From Bryobacteraceae bacterium (GTDB taxonomy: Bacteria; Acidobacteriota; Terriglobia; Bryobacterales; Bryobacteraceae), in contig BPGE01000001.1 of NCBI GenBank assembly GCA_026002875.1, positions 2,852,001 through 2,916,000 of the forward strand: 64,000 bases of DNA, read 5' to 3'. Below are positions 52,097 through 60,795 of the stretch, one piece after another (the first letter of the stretch is position 1; every line of letters begins with the position of its first letter). The notes beneath the pieces were generated by a model that saw nothing but the letters and a program-made list of their open reading frames with translations, had not been told where the DNA came from and did no database searches. The translations under genes were made by a program, and so were the position numbers.

Positions 52097-52585
52097 GGCC
52101 CTCGTTTCATTTTCAGTATCTCACAGCCGGGGCTGCCTGCCAACAGTACTACAGGATTAGTTACACAAATTGGAAACCAAAAATCTTTGATCCACTGAGA
52201 CTTATGACTTTTTGTATTTAGGCGCGCACGATCAGCTCTCCTTCTGTCATTTCAGTCCCTTTCTCAGTCCCGCTTCTGCTGCCCGCAACAGGGCAGCCGC
52301 CTGACTCCCTGTGCGGACGCAGGAGGGATCAGCGCTCTTAACACGATGAATCCAAAAGGGCGAACTGTCAGCCGGGACGGCTATCCCGTGACGATTTTTG
52401 TTCGGCAAGTACCTTCACGAGTCGAGCATGATTGGGCTAAAATGTGGGAAACAGGGTATCCGCCCGGACCCGGACTCCTAGCAGTTCCGGGACATCCGCC
52501 AGCGGCTCTGCCCCGGCTGGGGGGAATCTCCTCCGCCCCCCAGCCACTCCGCCTTCATCTTCAGGGCTGATCCCCCGCGGAAGGA
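52097..52585. other. 489-bp gap; AT-richer upstream region of the ATP-grasp-like gene plus a hairpin
   Basis: Bases 52140-52215 are locally AT-rich and may contain the leftward promoter. No gene is convincingly present; a 74-codon frame at 52346-52570 has no ribosome site at a workable distance. The right end holds the hairpin listed separately. Confidence 0.5.
52515..52545 (-). terminator. Hairpin downstream of the gamma-glutamyltransferase gene
   Basis: GGCTGGGGGG (52515-52524) pairs perfectly with CCCCCCAGCC (52536-52545) over an 11-nt loop, 40 bp after the leftward stop codon. There is no T run, so Rho-independent action is uncertain. Confidence 0.5.
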
Positions 52586-54328
52586 TTACTTGATCGGTTG
52601 CATGGGCGGCATCTCCAGCACCGCGGCGCCGTCCACTCTCGGATCCGTGCCTGCCATCTGCACCTTCCGCCCGCTCTCGAACACCACCGCGCTGCCGAAC
52701 CCGAACACGCTTGAATAGGGCGCCGCGGGCTGCACGAGATGTCCGCGCCGTTGCAGCTCGGTCCGGATGTTTTCCGGAATCCGGCTTTCGATCTGCACGT
52801 CGCAGCCGTCGAATGTCGTCTTCGTGAAGCGCGGCGCCTCGAGCGCCTGCTGTACGTTCATGCCGAAGTCAACAATGTTTGAAACAAACTGCGCATGCGC
52901 CTGGCTCTGGTTCCACCCGCCCATGATGCCGAAGCCGATCACCGTGTCGCCTTTCTTCATCAGGGCGGGAATGATCGTGTGCAGCGGGCGCTTGCGTCCG
53001 GCGAGCGAGTTCGGCTTGCCGGGCTCGATGTCGAAGCTTGCGCCGCGGTTGTGGAACGTGAACCCGGCGCCGGGCGCCACCAGCCCGGTCCCATAGCCGC
53101 CGTAATTGGACTGGATCAGGCTCACGATGTTTCCGTCCCGGTCGACCACGGAAAGGTAGATCGTGTCGCTTCCCTTGGCAGCCAGCGATTCCTTCAGCTC
53201 GCTCGGCAGCACGCGGCAGGAGGCTTTCCGCATGTCGATGAGCTTCGCCCGTTCCGCGGCCAGCTCTTTGGACAGCATCTGCTTCACCGGAACCGGCGTG
53301 AACCGCGGATCGCCCACGTAGCGCTCCATGTCGGCGTAGGCGAGCTTCTTGGCTTCAATCATCACGTGGAGCGCGGCGGCCGAATTTTGCCCATACTCGC
53401 CCAGCGGGAAGCGTTCCATGATGTTCAACATGGCCAGCGCCGCCACGCCTTGCCCGTTGGGCGGCAGCTCGTACACGGTCCAGCCGCGGTACTCGGTCGA
53501 GATCGGCTCCACCCACTCCGGCACGAATTCGGCGAAATCCTCCACCGTATGCGCGCCGCCCTGCTCGCGGAGAAAACGCACCATGCGCTCGGCGAGCTCG
53601 CCCTTGTAGAATCCGTCGCGCCCCTGCGCGGCGATGCGGCGCAGCGTCGCCGCCAGAGCCGGGTTGCGGAACAGGTCGCCCGGCTGCGGCCGCTCGCCCG
53701 CCGCCAGATAGGTCTCCCTGAACCCCGGCTGCTGCAGATACCGCCGCTGCACCAGCGACCGCGCGCTCACCGCCGGCAGCGCAAAGCCGTTTTCGGCGAA
53801 CTGGATGGCCGGAGCAAGAATCTCGGAAAATGTTTTCGTGCCGAACCGCTCCCGCAGCGCGTGCCATCCGGCCACGCAGCCGGGCACGGTCACCGTGTGC
53901 ACGCTCAGATCCTCGAACTTCTTCGTGCGCTCGTTGATCTTGACCTTCTGGCTGCGCACCCAGTCGAGCGTCAGCGCAGCCGGCGCCCAGCCGCTCGAAT
54001 TCAGTCCGTAGACCCTGCCTGTCTTCGCCTCGTAGACGATGGCGAACAGGTCGCCGCCGATTCCGTTGACGAACGGCTGCACGAGTCCGGTCATCGCATT
54101 GGCCGCGATGGCCGCATCCACGGCGTTGCCGCCCTGCTCGAGAATTTTCGCCGCTGCCTGCGACGCGAGGTAGTTCGATGCAGCCACGATGCCGTGTTTG
54201 GAGACGATCAGCGGCCGCGCCTGCTCGTACTGCGGCGGCGGCGCCACCTGCCGCGCCGTTGGGTCGGTCTCCTGCCAGGCCATCAGCGGAATCAACGGGA
54301 ATCCCAGAAGCACGAAAGCGGACCGCAT
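52586..54328 (-). CDS. Gamma-glutamyltransferase-family Ntn hydrolase
   Basis: The product (580 aa from ATG 54328) has the signal-like start SAFVLLGFPLIPLMAW, the large-subunit segment GIVAASNYLASQAAAKILEQGGNAVDAAIAA, and the autoprocessing site with the nucleophile Thr389 in KGSDTIYLSVVDRDGNIVS. The small subunit has GGYGTGLVAPGAGF and IPALMKKGDTVIGFGIMGG. The enzyme cleaves gamma-glutamyl or related bonds of glutathione-like compounds, usually periplasmic. It is the last gene of the aminotransferase/aminoacylase set. No strong ribosome site is seen. Confidence 0.9.
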   Translation of the reverse strand: MRSAFVLLGFPLIPLMAWQETDPTARQVAPPPQYEQARPLIVSKHGIVAASNYLASQAAAKILEQGGNAVDAAIAANAMTGLVQPFVNGIGGDLFAIVYEAKTGRVYGLNSSGWAPAALTLDWVRSQKVKINERTKKFEDLSVHTVTVPGCVAGWHALRERFGTKTFSEILAPAIQFAENGFALPAVSARSLVQRRYLQQPGFRETYLAAGERPQPGDLFRNPALAATLRRIAAQGRDGFYKGELAERMVRFLREQGGAHTVEDFAEFVPEWVEPISTEYRGWTVYELPPNGQGVAALAMLNIMERFPLGEYGQNSAAALHVMIEAKKLAYADMERYVGDPRFTPVPVKQMLSKELAAERAKLIDMRKASCRVLPSELKESLAAKGSDTIYLSVVDRDGNIVSLIQSNYGGYGTGLVAPGAGFTFHNRGASFDIEPGKPNSLAGRKRPLHTIIPALMKKGDTVIGFGIMGGWNQSQAHAQFVSNIVDFGMNVQQALEAPRFTKTTFDGCDVQIESRIPENIRTELQRRGHLVQPAAPYSSVFGFGSAVVFESGRKVQMAGTDPRVDGAAVLEMPPMQPIK

Positions 54329-54384
54329 GAGTAGCAGTCTGCCACAGCTGGCGCCAGGCGGGAAAAGCGGCGCCGCAGACCCGC

Positions 54385-55899
54385 TCAGCCCGCCCCGCCC
54401 CTCCACGTCAGTCGCCCGCCGCGGAAGACATAACGGATCCCGGAGGGCGGCTGTTCGGGCCTTTCATAGGTGGCCGGGCTGTCTGTAGTCTCGGGATCGA
54501 AGACCGTGACGTCGGCCTCAGCGCCCCGGGCCAGCACGCCGCGCCGCTCCATGCCGAACCGTTCGGCCGGCGCCTGCGTGATCCTGTGCACGGCTTCTTC
54601 CAGACTCATCCACCTGCGGCGCCGCACGATGGCGCCGAGCAGAAAGGGGAACGTGCCGTACAGCCGCGGATGCGGCTTGCCCCGCACATAGAAGCCGTCG
54701 CTGCCCACCAGGGCGAGAGGATGCGTGATTGTGCGCCGCAGATTCTCCTCGCACTGGTTTTGCGTGACGATGATCACCTGCCCGCCCTCGGCGAAGATCA
54801 GATCCAGCATGACGCTGACCGGGTCTTCAGCCCGCTCTTCAGCCAGTTCCGCCAGACTGCGCCCCACGGCGCGGCGGCCCTGTTCGGTGACAGCGGCGGA
54901 CACGACAATGTCGCTCCAGCGCCATTCGATCGACTGCCGCACGGCGGCGGCGATCTTTTTTCTCTCCGCCGCGTCCCGCAGCCGCGCCATCAGCCCCTGC
55001 AGCCCGCCATCCAGAGCCCATTGCGGCAGCGCCTGCGTGATCACGGTGCTGCCCGCCGTGTAGGGGTAGCAGTCGAAAGCGATGTCGATCCCTTCCGCGC
55101 GCGCTCTTTCCATGCGCTCCATCAGGCGGTCCTGCAGATGCCAGTTTCGCGAGCCCGCGATCTGCAGGTGCGAGATCTGCAGGCGGCATCCGGTGCGGCG
55201 CGCCAGTTCGATCTGTTCTTCGAGCGCCTCCACGACGCGCGAGAAATAGTCGCGCATGTGCGTGGCGTGGATCTTGCCCCGGCGCGCCACGATGCGGCAC
55301 AGCCGCTCCAGCTCCTCGAACGGAGCGCTCGATCCGGGCGCGTACATCAGCCCCGTGGAGAGGCCCGCCGCACCCGCCGCCAGGGCGTCGTCCAGCAGCC
55401 CCTCCAGCCGGTCCATCTCGCCTGCCGTGAGCGCCCCCTGCCGGTGCCCTGCCGCGGCCACGCGCAGACTGCCATGCCCGGCGAGCGAAACCACATGCGC
55501 GCTGCCCCGGCGCGCCGCCTCTTCGAGATACTCCTGCGCGCTCCGCCAGCCCCACGCGCCCTCGCCGCCCAGAATGCCGCCCGCGAACTCTCTGAGCCCG
55601 GCGCCGTCGCCCTCCATCGGATAAGGGGAGAACCCGCAATTGCCCACCACTTCCGCAGTGACCCCTTGCGCGAGTTTCTCCCGCCGCCCTTCCAGCACCT
55701 GAAGATCCCCGTGCGAATGCGCATCGATGAACCCCGGCGCCACGGCCAGGCCGCGGCAGTCGATCTCGCGCGCTTCGGCGGCTTCGACAAACCGCTCCAC
55801 GGCTTCGATGCGGTCTCCCCGGATCGCCACGTCGCCCAGAAACGCAGGCCTGCCCGTGCCATCGATGATCCGGCCCTGCCTGAGAACGGTCAGCTCCAC
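54385..55899 (-). CDS. N-acyl-D-amino-acid deacylase-like amidohydrolase
   Basis: The product (504 aa) starts with the amidohydrolase beta-sandwich (RQGRIIDGTGRPAFLGDVAI) and the HSHGD motif in PGFIDAHSHGDLQVLEG. The metal site continues with NCGFSPYP, HATHMRDYFSRVVEA and HLQIAGSRNWHLQDRL. The C-terminal part has VGSDGFYVRGKPHPRLYGTFP, typical of D-aminoacylases. It removes N-acyl groups from D-amino acids, or acts on a related compound. AAGGAG precedes the GTG start. The gap to ggt is 56 bp and to the aminotransferase gene 48 bp. Confidence 0.88.
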   Translation of the reverse strand: MELTVLRQGRIIDGTGRPAFLGDVAIRGDRIEAVERFVEAAEAREIDCRGLAVAPGFIDAHSHGDLQVLEGRREKLAQGVTAEVVGNCGFSPYPMEGDGAGLREFAGGILGGEGAWGWRSAQEYLEEAARRGSAHVVSLAGHGSLRVAAAGHRQGALTAGEMDRLEGLLDDALAAGAAGLSTGLMYAPGSSAPFEELERLCRIVARRGKIHATHMRDYFSRVVEALEEQIELARRTGCRLQISHLQIAGSRNWHLQDRLMERMERARAEGIDIAFDCYPYTAGSTVITQALPQWALDGGLQGLMARLRDAAERKKIAAAVRQSIEWRWSDIVVSAAVTEQGRRAVGRSLAELAEERAEDPVSVMLDLIFAEGGQVIIVTQNQCEENLRRTITHPLALVGSDGFYVRGKPHPRLYGTFPFLLGAIVRRRRWMSLEEAVHRITQAPAERFGMERRGVLARGAEADVTVFDPETTDSPATYERPEQPPSGIRYVFRGGRLTWRGGAG

Positions 55900-55947
55900 G
55901 CCCCAAGCTCCTTCCGTTCCGGGCGGGCGGCGCGGCCAAGCCGTTTG

Positions 55948-57312
55948 TCACGCTGCCGCCCGTTCCGCTGCCGCCAGCGTCTGCTCGATGTGCTCCGGCC
56001 CATGCGCAGTGGAAAGATACCACCGTCCGTCCGGCAGCACCAGCACGCCTTCATCGAGCAGCGCCAGCGCGAAATCGCTGGACAGGCCCTCGTCCGCCTC
56101 CAGCAGCTCGCGATAGTTGCGCGGAGCCCGGTTCATGAAGAGCAGTTGGAAAACAGGCCCCTCGCCGCAGGTGACGACGGAGTGTCCGGCGTCCCGGAGG
56201 ATGCGCTCCAGCCCCTTCCGCAGCCGGTTTCCGAGCTGATGCATCTTCCGGTAGACCGCCCCGCCATCGGCCGCCAGCTCCTCGAGCGATGCCTTCGCCG
56301 CCGCCAGCGACAGCGGATTGCCATTCAGCGAACCCGCGTGGATCACCTCGCCCCGCGCGATCAGCTCCATGCACTCCGCCCTGCCTGCCAACACGCTGAG
56401 CGGAGTCCCGGCACCCACCGCCTTGGCGTATGTCGCCAGATCCGGAATCACTCCGTAGAAACCCTGCGCTCCATGCAGGTCCAGCCGGAATCCTGTGATC
56501 ACCTCGTCGAAGATCAGCAGCGCCCCCTCGCGCAGGCTGATTTCGCGGAGAAACTCGAGAAAGCCCTCCTCGGGAGGAATGCAGCCGCTGTTGCACAGCA
56601 TCGGCTCGCACACCACCGCCGAAATCTGGCCCGCGTGCCTGTCGAACGCCGCGCGCACGCTCTCCTCGTCGTTCCACTGCGCTACCACCGCCTGCTCGGG
56701 AGGCAGCTGCCCCTTGCCCGCGCCCACTGGCTTGCCGGCGCTGCGTTCAATCTCCTCCAGCGTCGGATGGTAGCTGGCCAGAACCGTGTCGTGCCAGCCG
56801 TGATAATGGCCCTCGAATTTCACGAAAAGCCGCCGCCCCGTCGCCGCCCGCGCCACCCGCAGGGCCAGCTGCACGATCTCCGTCCCGCTGTTAGAGTACA
56901 CCACGAGGTCCGAGCACGGAATCAGTTCGTTCAGCCGCCGCGAGACCTCGATTTCCAGGTCGTGCTGGGCCCCGAACGTCAGTCCCCGCCGCGCCTGCTC
57001 GCGGATCGCCGCCGCCACCCGCGGCGGGGCGTTTCCCAGAATGTTCGGCCCCCATCCCAGCGCGTAATCGAGATAGGCGTTGCCGTCGACATCGTTCAGC
57101 CACGCACCGCTCCCGCTGCGGAAGAACAGGGGATAGGGACGGGCTTTCCGCCGCACGTGGCTGGAAACTCCTCCTGCCATCACCTTGCAGGACTCTCTGT
57201 ACCTCTCGAGCGACCCCCGGGTTTTTGCCCGCAGGCTCGCCTCCCGCTCCCGGGCGCGGAACGCCCCGGGCGTGGTAGCGGCCGGCGGTTCGGATGAAAC
57301 TTGGTTTATCAA
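55948..57312 (-). CDS. Class III (GSAM-like) aminotransferase
   Basis: The product (454 aa) has the class III PLP fold: VMAGGVSSHVRR, YSNSGTEIVQLALRVAR, KFEGHYHGWHDTVLAS, FDEVITGFR and the PLP lysine in YAKAVGAGTPL. It resembles glutamate-1-semialdehyde mutase/aminotransferases, but the context (aminoacylase, gamma-glutamyltransferase) suggests a catabolic transaminase. Start is a TTG at 57312 with GAGAG upstream. The IclR operator overlaps this translation start region, suggesting repression. First gene of a leftward set of three. Confidence 0.88.
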   Translation of the reverse strand: MINQVSSEPPAATTPGAFRAREREASLRAKTRGSLERYRESCKVMAGGVSSHVRRKARPYPLFFRSGSGAWLNDVDGNAYLDYALGWGPNILGNAPPRVAAAIREQARRGLTFGAQHDLEIEVSRRLNELIPCSDLVVYSNSGTEIVQLALRVARAATGRRLFVKFEGHYHGWHDTVLASYHPTLEEIERSAGKPVGAGKGQLPPEQAVVAQWNDEESVRAAFDRHAGQISAVVCEPMLCNSGCIPPEEGFLEFLREISLREGALLIFDEVITGFRLDLHGAQGFYGVIPDLATYAKAVGAGTPLSVLAGRAECMELIARGEVIHAGSLNGNPLSLAAAKASLEELAADGGAVYRKMHQLGNRLRKGLERILRDAGHSVVTCGEGPVFQLLFMNRAPRNYRELLEADEGLSSDFALALLDEGVLVLPDGRWYLSTAHGPEHIEQTLAAAERAAA

Positions 57313-57328
57313 ATGAAACTCTCGTTTC
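57296..57328. promoter_or_regulatory. IclR-type operator in the divergent promoter region
   Basis: GAAAC at 57315-57319 and GTTTC at 57324-57328 form a perfect inverted repeat with 4-nt spacing. A second, imperfect pair GAAAC-TTG-GTTTA begins at 57296. KdgR/IclR-type operators share this GAAAC-N4-GTTTC plan. It lies just upstream of the aminotransferase start and 270 bp from the divergent iclR-family gene, so that regulator is the likely binder. Confidence 0.5.
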
Positions 57329-57605
57329 TTGAAATGACTGCCCCATTCTCCGCCACCTTCGCCGCGCTGTCAAGCCTAGCGCCGCAAATCCGGCGGGGAA
57401 AGCCTGAAGCCGCTGCGTGGGCGCCATCGCTCTCCGTGGTTCAAGATCTTCCGGATCATTCCCGCGCGCGGCATGCCTGGCGTGCCGAAGCGGGTTCGGA
57501 CACCCCCCGGCAGCAGCTCATCGCCCCCTGCAGCCGCTGCCGTGACGTCCCGCGCCCGCCGATGTGCCATGATGGGAATGATCGTTTCGCCCGAGGTTGA
57601 CTGCC

Positions 57606-58448
57606 ATGCGGAAGACCAGGCGCTCCCCGGCGGGCGCCGGAGCGCGGGAAAAATACATGGTTCCAGTGGTGCGCAGCACCTTCCGGATTCTGGAAGAGCT
57701 GGCCCGCTCAGGTCCCATGGGCCTCAACGAAGTGACCCAGAGGACGGGCGTCTCCAAGTCGACGGTTTTCCGGATCCTCACGACCCTGAATGCACTGGGC
57801 TATGTCATCCGGGATCCGGACCGGAATTACTGCAACAGCCCGGCGCTGCGCAGCCTGATTCCCGAGGAGGCGCTTGTGGCCGTGCTGAGGATGCTGGCGT
57901 TGCCGCAGATGCTGGATCTGCGCGACCGCTTCGGCGAGACTGTGAATCTGGGGCGGCTCCACCACGACCGCGTGACCTATCTCGAGGTCGTACCGAGCGA
58001 ATTCGCCCTCCGCCTGCACGAGAGACCCGGGGAAAGCGTCTCCGTCCACGCCAGCGCCCTCGGCAAGGCCATTCTTGCCTTCATGCCCAGGGAGTTCGCC
58101 GAGAGCCTCCTCACTTCGCGGAAGCTCGAGATGTTCACCCGGCACACGATCACGGATCCGGCGAAGCTGCTTGAGGAACTCGACGAAGTCCGCCGCCAGG
58201 GCTTCGCCTTCGACCGCGGCGAGTCCTCCCCTCTGGCCACCTGCGTCGCCGCGCCGATTCTCGGCTCGGACGGAGTCTCCATCGCCGCCCTCAGCATCTC
58301 CGGCCCTACGTCGCGCTTCAACCCGGAGAACTCTTCGCCTGTCATCGACAGTCTGATCCTGGCCGCCAGCGCCATTTCCCGGCAAATCCAGCAATCAGCG
58401 GGAGCCGCGGAGCCGCACGGCGCCGGATCCGCAACCAGAGCGCGTTGA
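57606..58448 (+). CDS. IclR-family transcriptional regulator
   Basis: The product (280 aa) has the N-terminal winged helix (VVRSTFRILEELARSGPMGLNEVTQRTGVSKSTVFRILTTL in segments) and the C-terminal effector-binding domain with HASALGKAILAFMP, RQGFAFDRGESSPLATCVAAPI and IAALSISGPTSRF. IclR proteins act as repressors or activators of catabolic operons in response to small acids. The ATG at 57606 is preferred to a TTG at 57597. It is divergent from the aminotransferase set, and the operator between them fits autoregulation. Confidence 0.93.
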   Translation: MRKTRRSPAGAGAREKYMVPVVRSTFRILEELARSGPMGLNEVTQRTGVSKSTVFRILTTLNALGYVIRDPDRNYCNSPALRSLIPEEALVAVLRMLALPQMLDLRDRFGETVNLGRLHHDRVTYLEVVPSEFALRLHERPGESVSVHASALGKAILAFMPREFAESLLTSRKLEMFTRHTITDPAKLLEELDEVRRQGFAFDRGESSPLATCVAAPILGSDGVSIAALSISGPTSRFNPENSSPVIDSLILAASAISRQIQQSAGAAEPHGAGSATRAR

Positions 58449-58460
58449 CGGAACGCGCTC
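58438..58460 (+). terminator. Hairpin at the end of the IclR gene
   Basis: GAGCGCGTT (58438-58446) pairs perfectly with AACGCGCTC (58452-58460) over a GACGG loop that includes the iclR stop. There is no T run. Confidence 0.5.
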
Positions 58461-58483
58461 AGCCGGAGCCGCTCAGCCGCCCT

Positions 58484-58511
58484 GCCCGCCGGATTTCTTT
58501 CATCGGCGGGC
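58484..58511. terminator. Hairpin between convergent iclR and dehydrogenase genes
   Basis: GCCCGCCG (58484-58491) pairs perfectly with CGGCGGGC (58504-58511) over a 12-nt loop. It overlaps the stop codon of the leftward gene and could serve both strands. Confidence 0.45.
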
Positions 58512-59501
58512 CGCCCTGTCGCCGCAATCGGAAGGATATTTCATCGCCAGCCGCCGGATCTCGTAATTGAATTTCGTGAAGAGCCGCTCCCAGCGCTTCG
58601 CCTGTTCCGGCGTGTAGCGGTAAAATCCGCGGCCGTTTCCGATGCCCGTGCCCCCGGATTCCATCAGCTTCCGCATGAGCGGAGGCACCTCCGGGCTCGA
58701 GCAGAGCTCCGGCAGCAGATCCTCCATCACTTTGCCGTACAGCGGCGCTCCCATCAGATCCATGTAACGGAAAGGGCCGGCGAAGGGCATCCACCAGCCG
58801 ACGTCATTGCGCAGGGACCGGTCGACATCCTCGATGGTGCAGACGCCGGAATCCACCAGGTAACAGGCCTCCCGGAACATGGCGTAGGAAACCCGGTTCG
58901 TGATGAATCCGCGGATGTCCTTCTTCAGCAAAGACGGCTCCTTGCCCCAGCATTCAGCGAGCGAACGGACAATTTCTCCGTATCTCCTGCGTGTTTTCGC
59001 CCCCAGGACGATCTCCATGAACCGCGTGATATGCGCCGGCTCGTCCCAGTGAATGCCGACGAAGCGCTCCGGATGCAGCGCGCCCTCCTGCAGCAGCGAC
59101 ACCGGAATTGCGGACGTATTGCTGCCGATGATCGCCGTTCGTGAAACGGCTTCTTCTATCAGACGGTACGTCTGTTTCTTGATTTCCGGATCTTCGACGA
59201 TCGATTCGATGACGATCCGGCAGTTTTTCAGGCCCCTGAAATCCTCGGTCAGAGTCAGGTTCCTGATCAGCTGATTCGGATCCTTTTTGAGGAGCCCCTC
59301 CCGCTTCATCTCCCGCAGCCGGGCCAGAATCTGCCGCCGCGCGCCGCTGTGCCGCTCAAGGCTCCGGGAGACGCCGGTGACCGTGTGCCCCGCCGAAAGC
59401 AGGCAGGCGATGATGCTGCGCCCCATTAACCCGAGGCCGATGACGCCCGCCGGATAGTCTTCCGGACGGACGGCCTGTTTCCGGCTTTTCCCGCGTGCCA
59501 T
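58500..59501 (-). CDS. 3-hydroxyacyl-CoA dehydrogenase-family protein
   Basis: The product (333 aa) has the NAD-binding GLGLMG at residues 22-27, an ILARLREMK linker, CRIVIESIVEDPEIKKQ and the 3HCDH C-terminal domain with GSNTSAIPVSLL, GIHWDEPAHITRFMEIV and FITNRVSYAMFREACYLVDSG. It oxidises 3-hydroxyacyl-CoA, or acts on related hydroxy acids such as L-carnitine/3-hydroxybutyryl-CoA. The specific substrate is unknown. Direction is leftward, convergent with the IclR gene; the radical SAM gene lies 160 bp upstream. Confidence 0.88.
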   Translation of the reverse strand: MARGKSRKQAVRPEDYPAGVIGLGLMGRSIIACLLSAGHTVTGVSRSLERHSGARRQILARLREMKREGLLKKDPNQLIRNLTLTEDFRGLKNCRIVIESIVEDPEIKKQTYRLIEEAVSRTAIIGSNTSAIPVSLLQEGALHPERFVGIHWDEPAHITRFMEIVLGAKTRRRYGEIVRSLAECWGKEPSLLKKDIRGFITNRVSYAMFREACYLVDSGVCTIEDVDRSLRNDVGWWMPFAGPFRYMDLMGAPLYGKVMEDLLPELCSSPEVPPLMRKLMESGGTGIGNGRGFYRYTPEQAKRWERLFTKFNYEIRRLAMKYPSDCGDRAARR

Positions 59502-59664
59502 GCGCTGCCTCCTCCTGCTCCTCCCCTGCGCCGGGTTGGCGCCGCGCGCAGCGGCGGATCCGCAGGCCGGATCATACCACCCGCGCGTACGGGTGTCACC
59601 GGAGGCAGCACGGGTTCAAGCAGAGGCGCCCTTGCGGCTGCCGCGGCCCTCAGCAGGCCGCAGG

Positions 59665-60732
59665 TCACCCGCGGGCGGGCGCAGCGGAGCAGGAACCGCC
59701 TCGCCATTCCCGGATCTGGCAGAGCGTTTCCAGTGCGGCTTCCCTCAGCCGGAACACGGCGCGCTGCTCCGGGGCGGCTGCCGGAGCGTCGAACAGCCCG
59801 AGTTGGCCCCAGGCGGCCTCCCGTGCGGGCCCGCGGCCGGGAAAATCCATGGCCTGCCGGATGCGCGCCACCCGCAGCTCCAGCGCCTCCCGCAGCGCGG
59901 CGTCCACGCGCGAGCCGCGGGCATACAGGCGGCTGTAGCGCTCCGCCAGCCGCGGAAACTCCCGCCGCAGCGCCTCGAAAAAAACGCTCCTCGCCGGTTC
60001 GCGCAGAAAAAGCATTTGCGCCCCGAAATGTTTCGCCCCAGCCTCCCGCGCCGCCCGCGCCAGATGCTCGAGCTCCCCCGGACCGTCGTTGATCCCGGGC
60101 ATCACCGGGCTCGCAAAAACCGCCGTTTCGATCCCCGCCGCGGACAGCGTCCGCAGCGCCCGCAGCCGCAGATCCGGCGTCGGCGCCCCCGGCTCCAGCC
60201 GCCGCGCCAGGCTGGCGTCCAGCGTCGTCATCGTGAAGTTCACGCGCAGTTCGTTGCGCTCCGCCAGCCGCGCAAGCAGCGCGGCGTCCCGCGCCGCCAG
60301 GTCGGACTTCGTCGTCACCGCCACGCGCAGCCCCGCCTGCCGCGCCAGAACCTCCAGCACCGCCCGCGCGACGCCGAACCGCCGCTCCGCCGGCTGGTAA
60401 GGATCGGTCGCCGTGCCGATGGCGATCCACTCGCCGGCGCGGACGGCGCGCAGTTCCCGTTCAAACAGATCCTTCCGGAATTGTTTGACGAAGATGAGCC
60501 GCTCGAACGCGCGCCCGTCCATTTCCAGATACTCGTGCGTGTAGCGCGCGTAGCAGTAGTGGCAGCCCAGCTCGCAGCCGCGGTAGGGGTTGACCGTCCA
60601 GTGGAACGGCATCAGCGAGCCCGCCTCGCAGCGGTTCAGCATGCGCTCCGCGGGCAGCAGGCGGTACTCGGCTTGCCGTTTCCCGAGCAGGACTGGCGCG
60701 CGTTGCGCTTTCAGGGCCAGCGCGGTGCTCAT
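59665..60732 (-). CDS. SplB/PA0069-type radical SAM protein
   Basis: The product (355 aa) has the radical SAM cluster CELGCHYC at residues 53-60 (CxxxCxxC), with NPYRGCELGCHYCYAR, preceded by LNRCEAGSLMPFHWTVNPY. It continues with IAIGTATDPYQPAERRFGV and VNFTMTTLD. This matches the spore photoproduct lyase-like radical SAM subfamily that is widespread in non-sporulating bacteria, with unknown substrate. It is divergent from the GH116-like gene with a 63-bp gap. Confidence 0.88.
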   Translation of the reverse strand: MSTALALKAQRAPVLLGKRQAEYRLLPAERMLNRCEAGSLMPFHWTVNPYRGCELGCHYCYARYTHEYLEMDGRAFERLIFVKQFRKDLFERELRAVRAGEWIAIGTATDPYQPAERRFGVARAVLEVLARQAGLRVAVTTKSDLAARDAALLARLAERNELRVNFTMTTLDASLARRLEPGAPTPDLRLRALRTLSAAGIETAVFASPVMPGINDGPGELEHLARAAREAGAKHFGAQMLFLREPARSVFFEALRREFPRLAERYSRLYARGSRVDAALREALELRVARIRQAMDFPGRGPAREAAWGQLGLFDAPAAAPEQRAVFRLREAALETLCQIREWRGGSCSAAPARG

Positions 60733-60795
60733 GCCTCATCTTCGCTTTTTATTCGCCCTTTGTCAAGGGGCGGGTTCAGTGGTAGATTCCGAGGC

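Noticed and set aside
52346-52570. 74-codon frame starting MNPKGRTVSRD
   Set aside because: The nearest AGGAGG is about 18 nt from the ATG, composition changes along it, and its end runs through the terminator-like hairpin.
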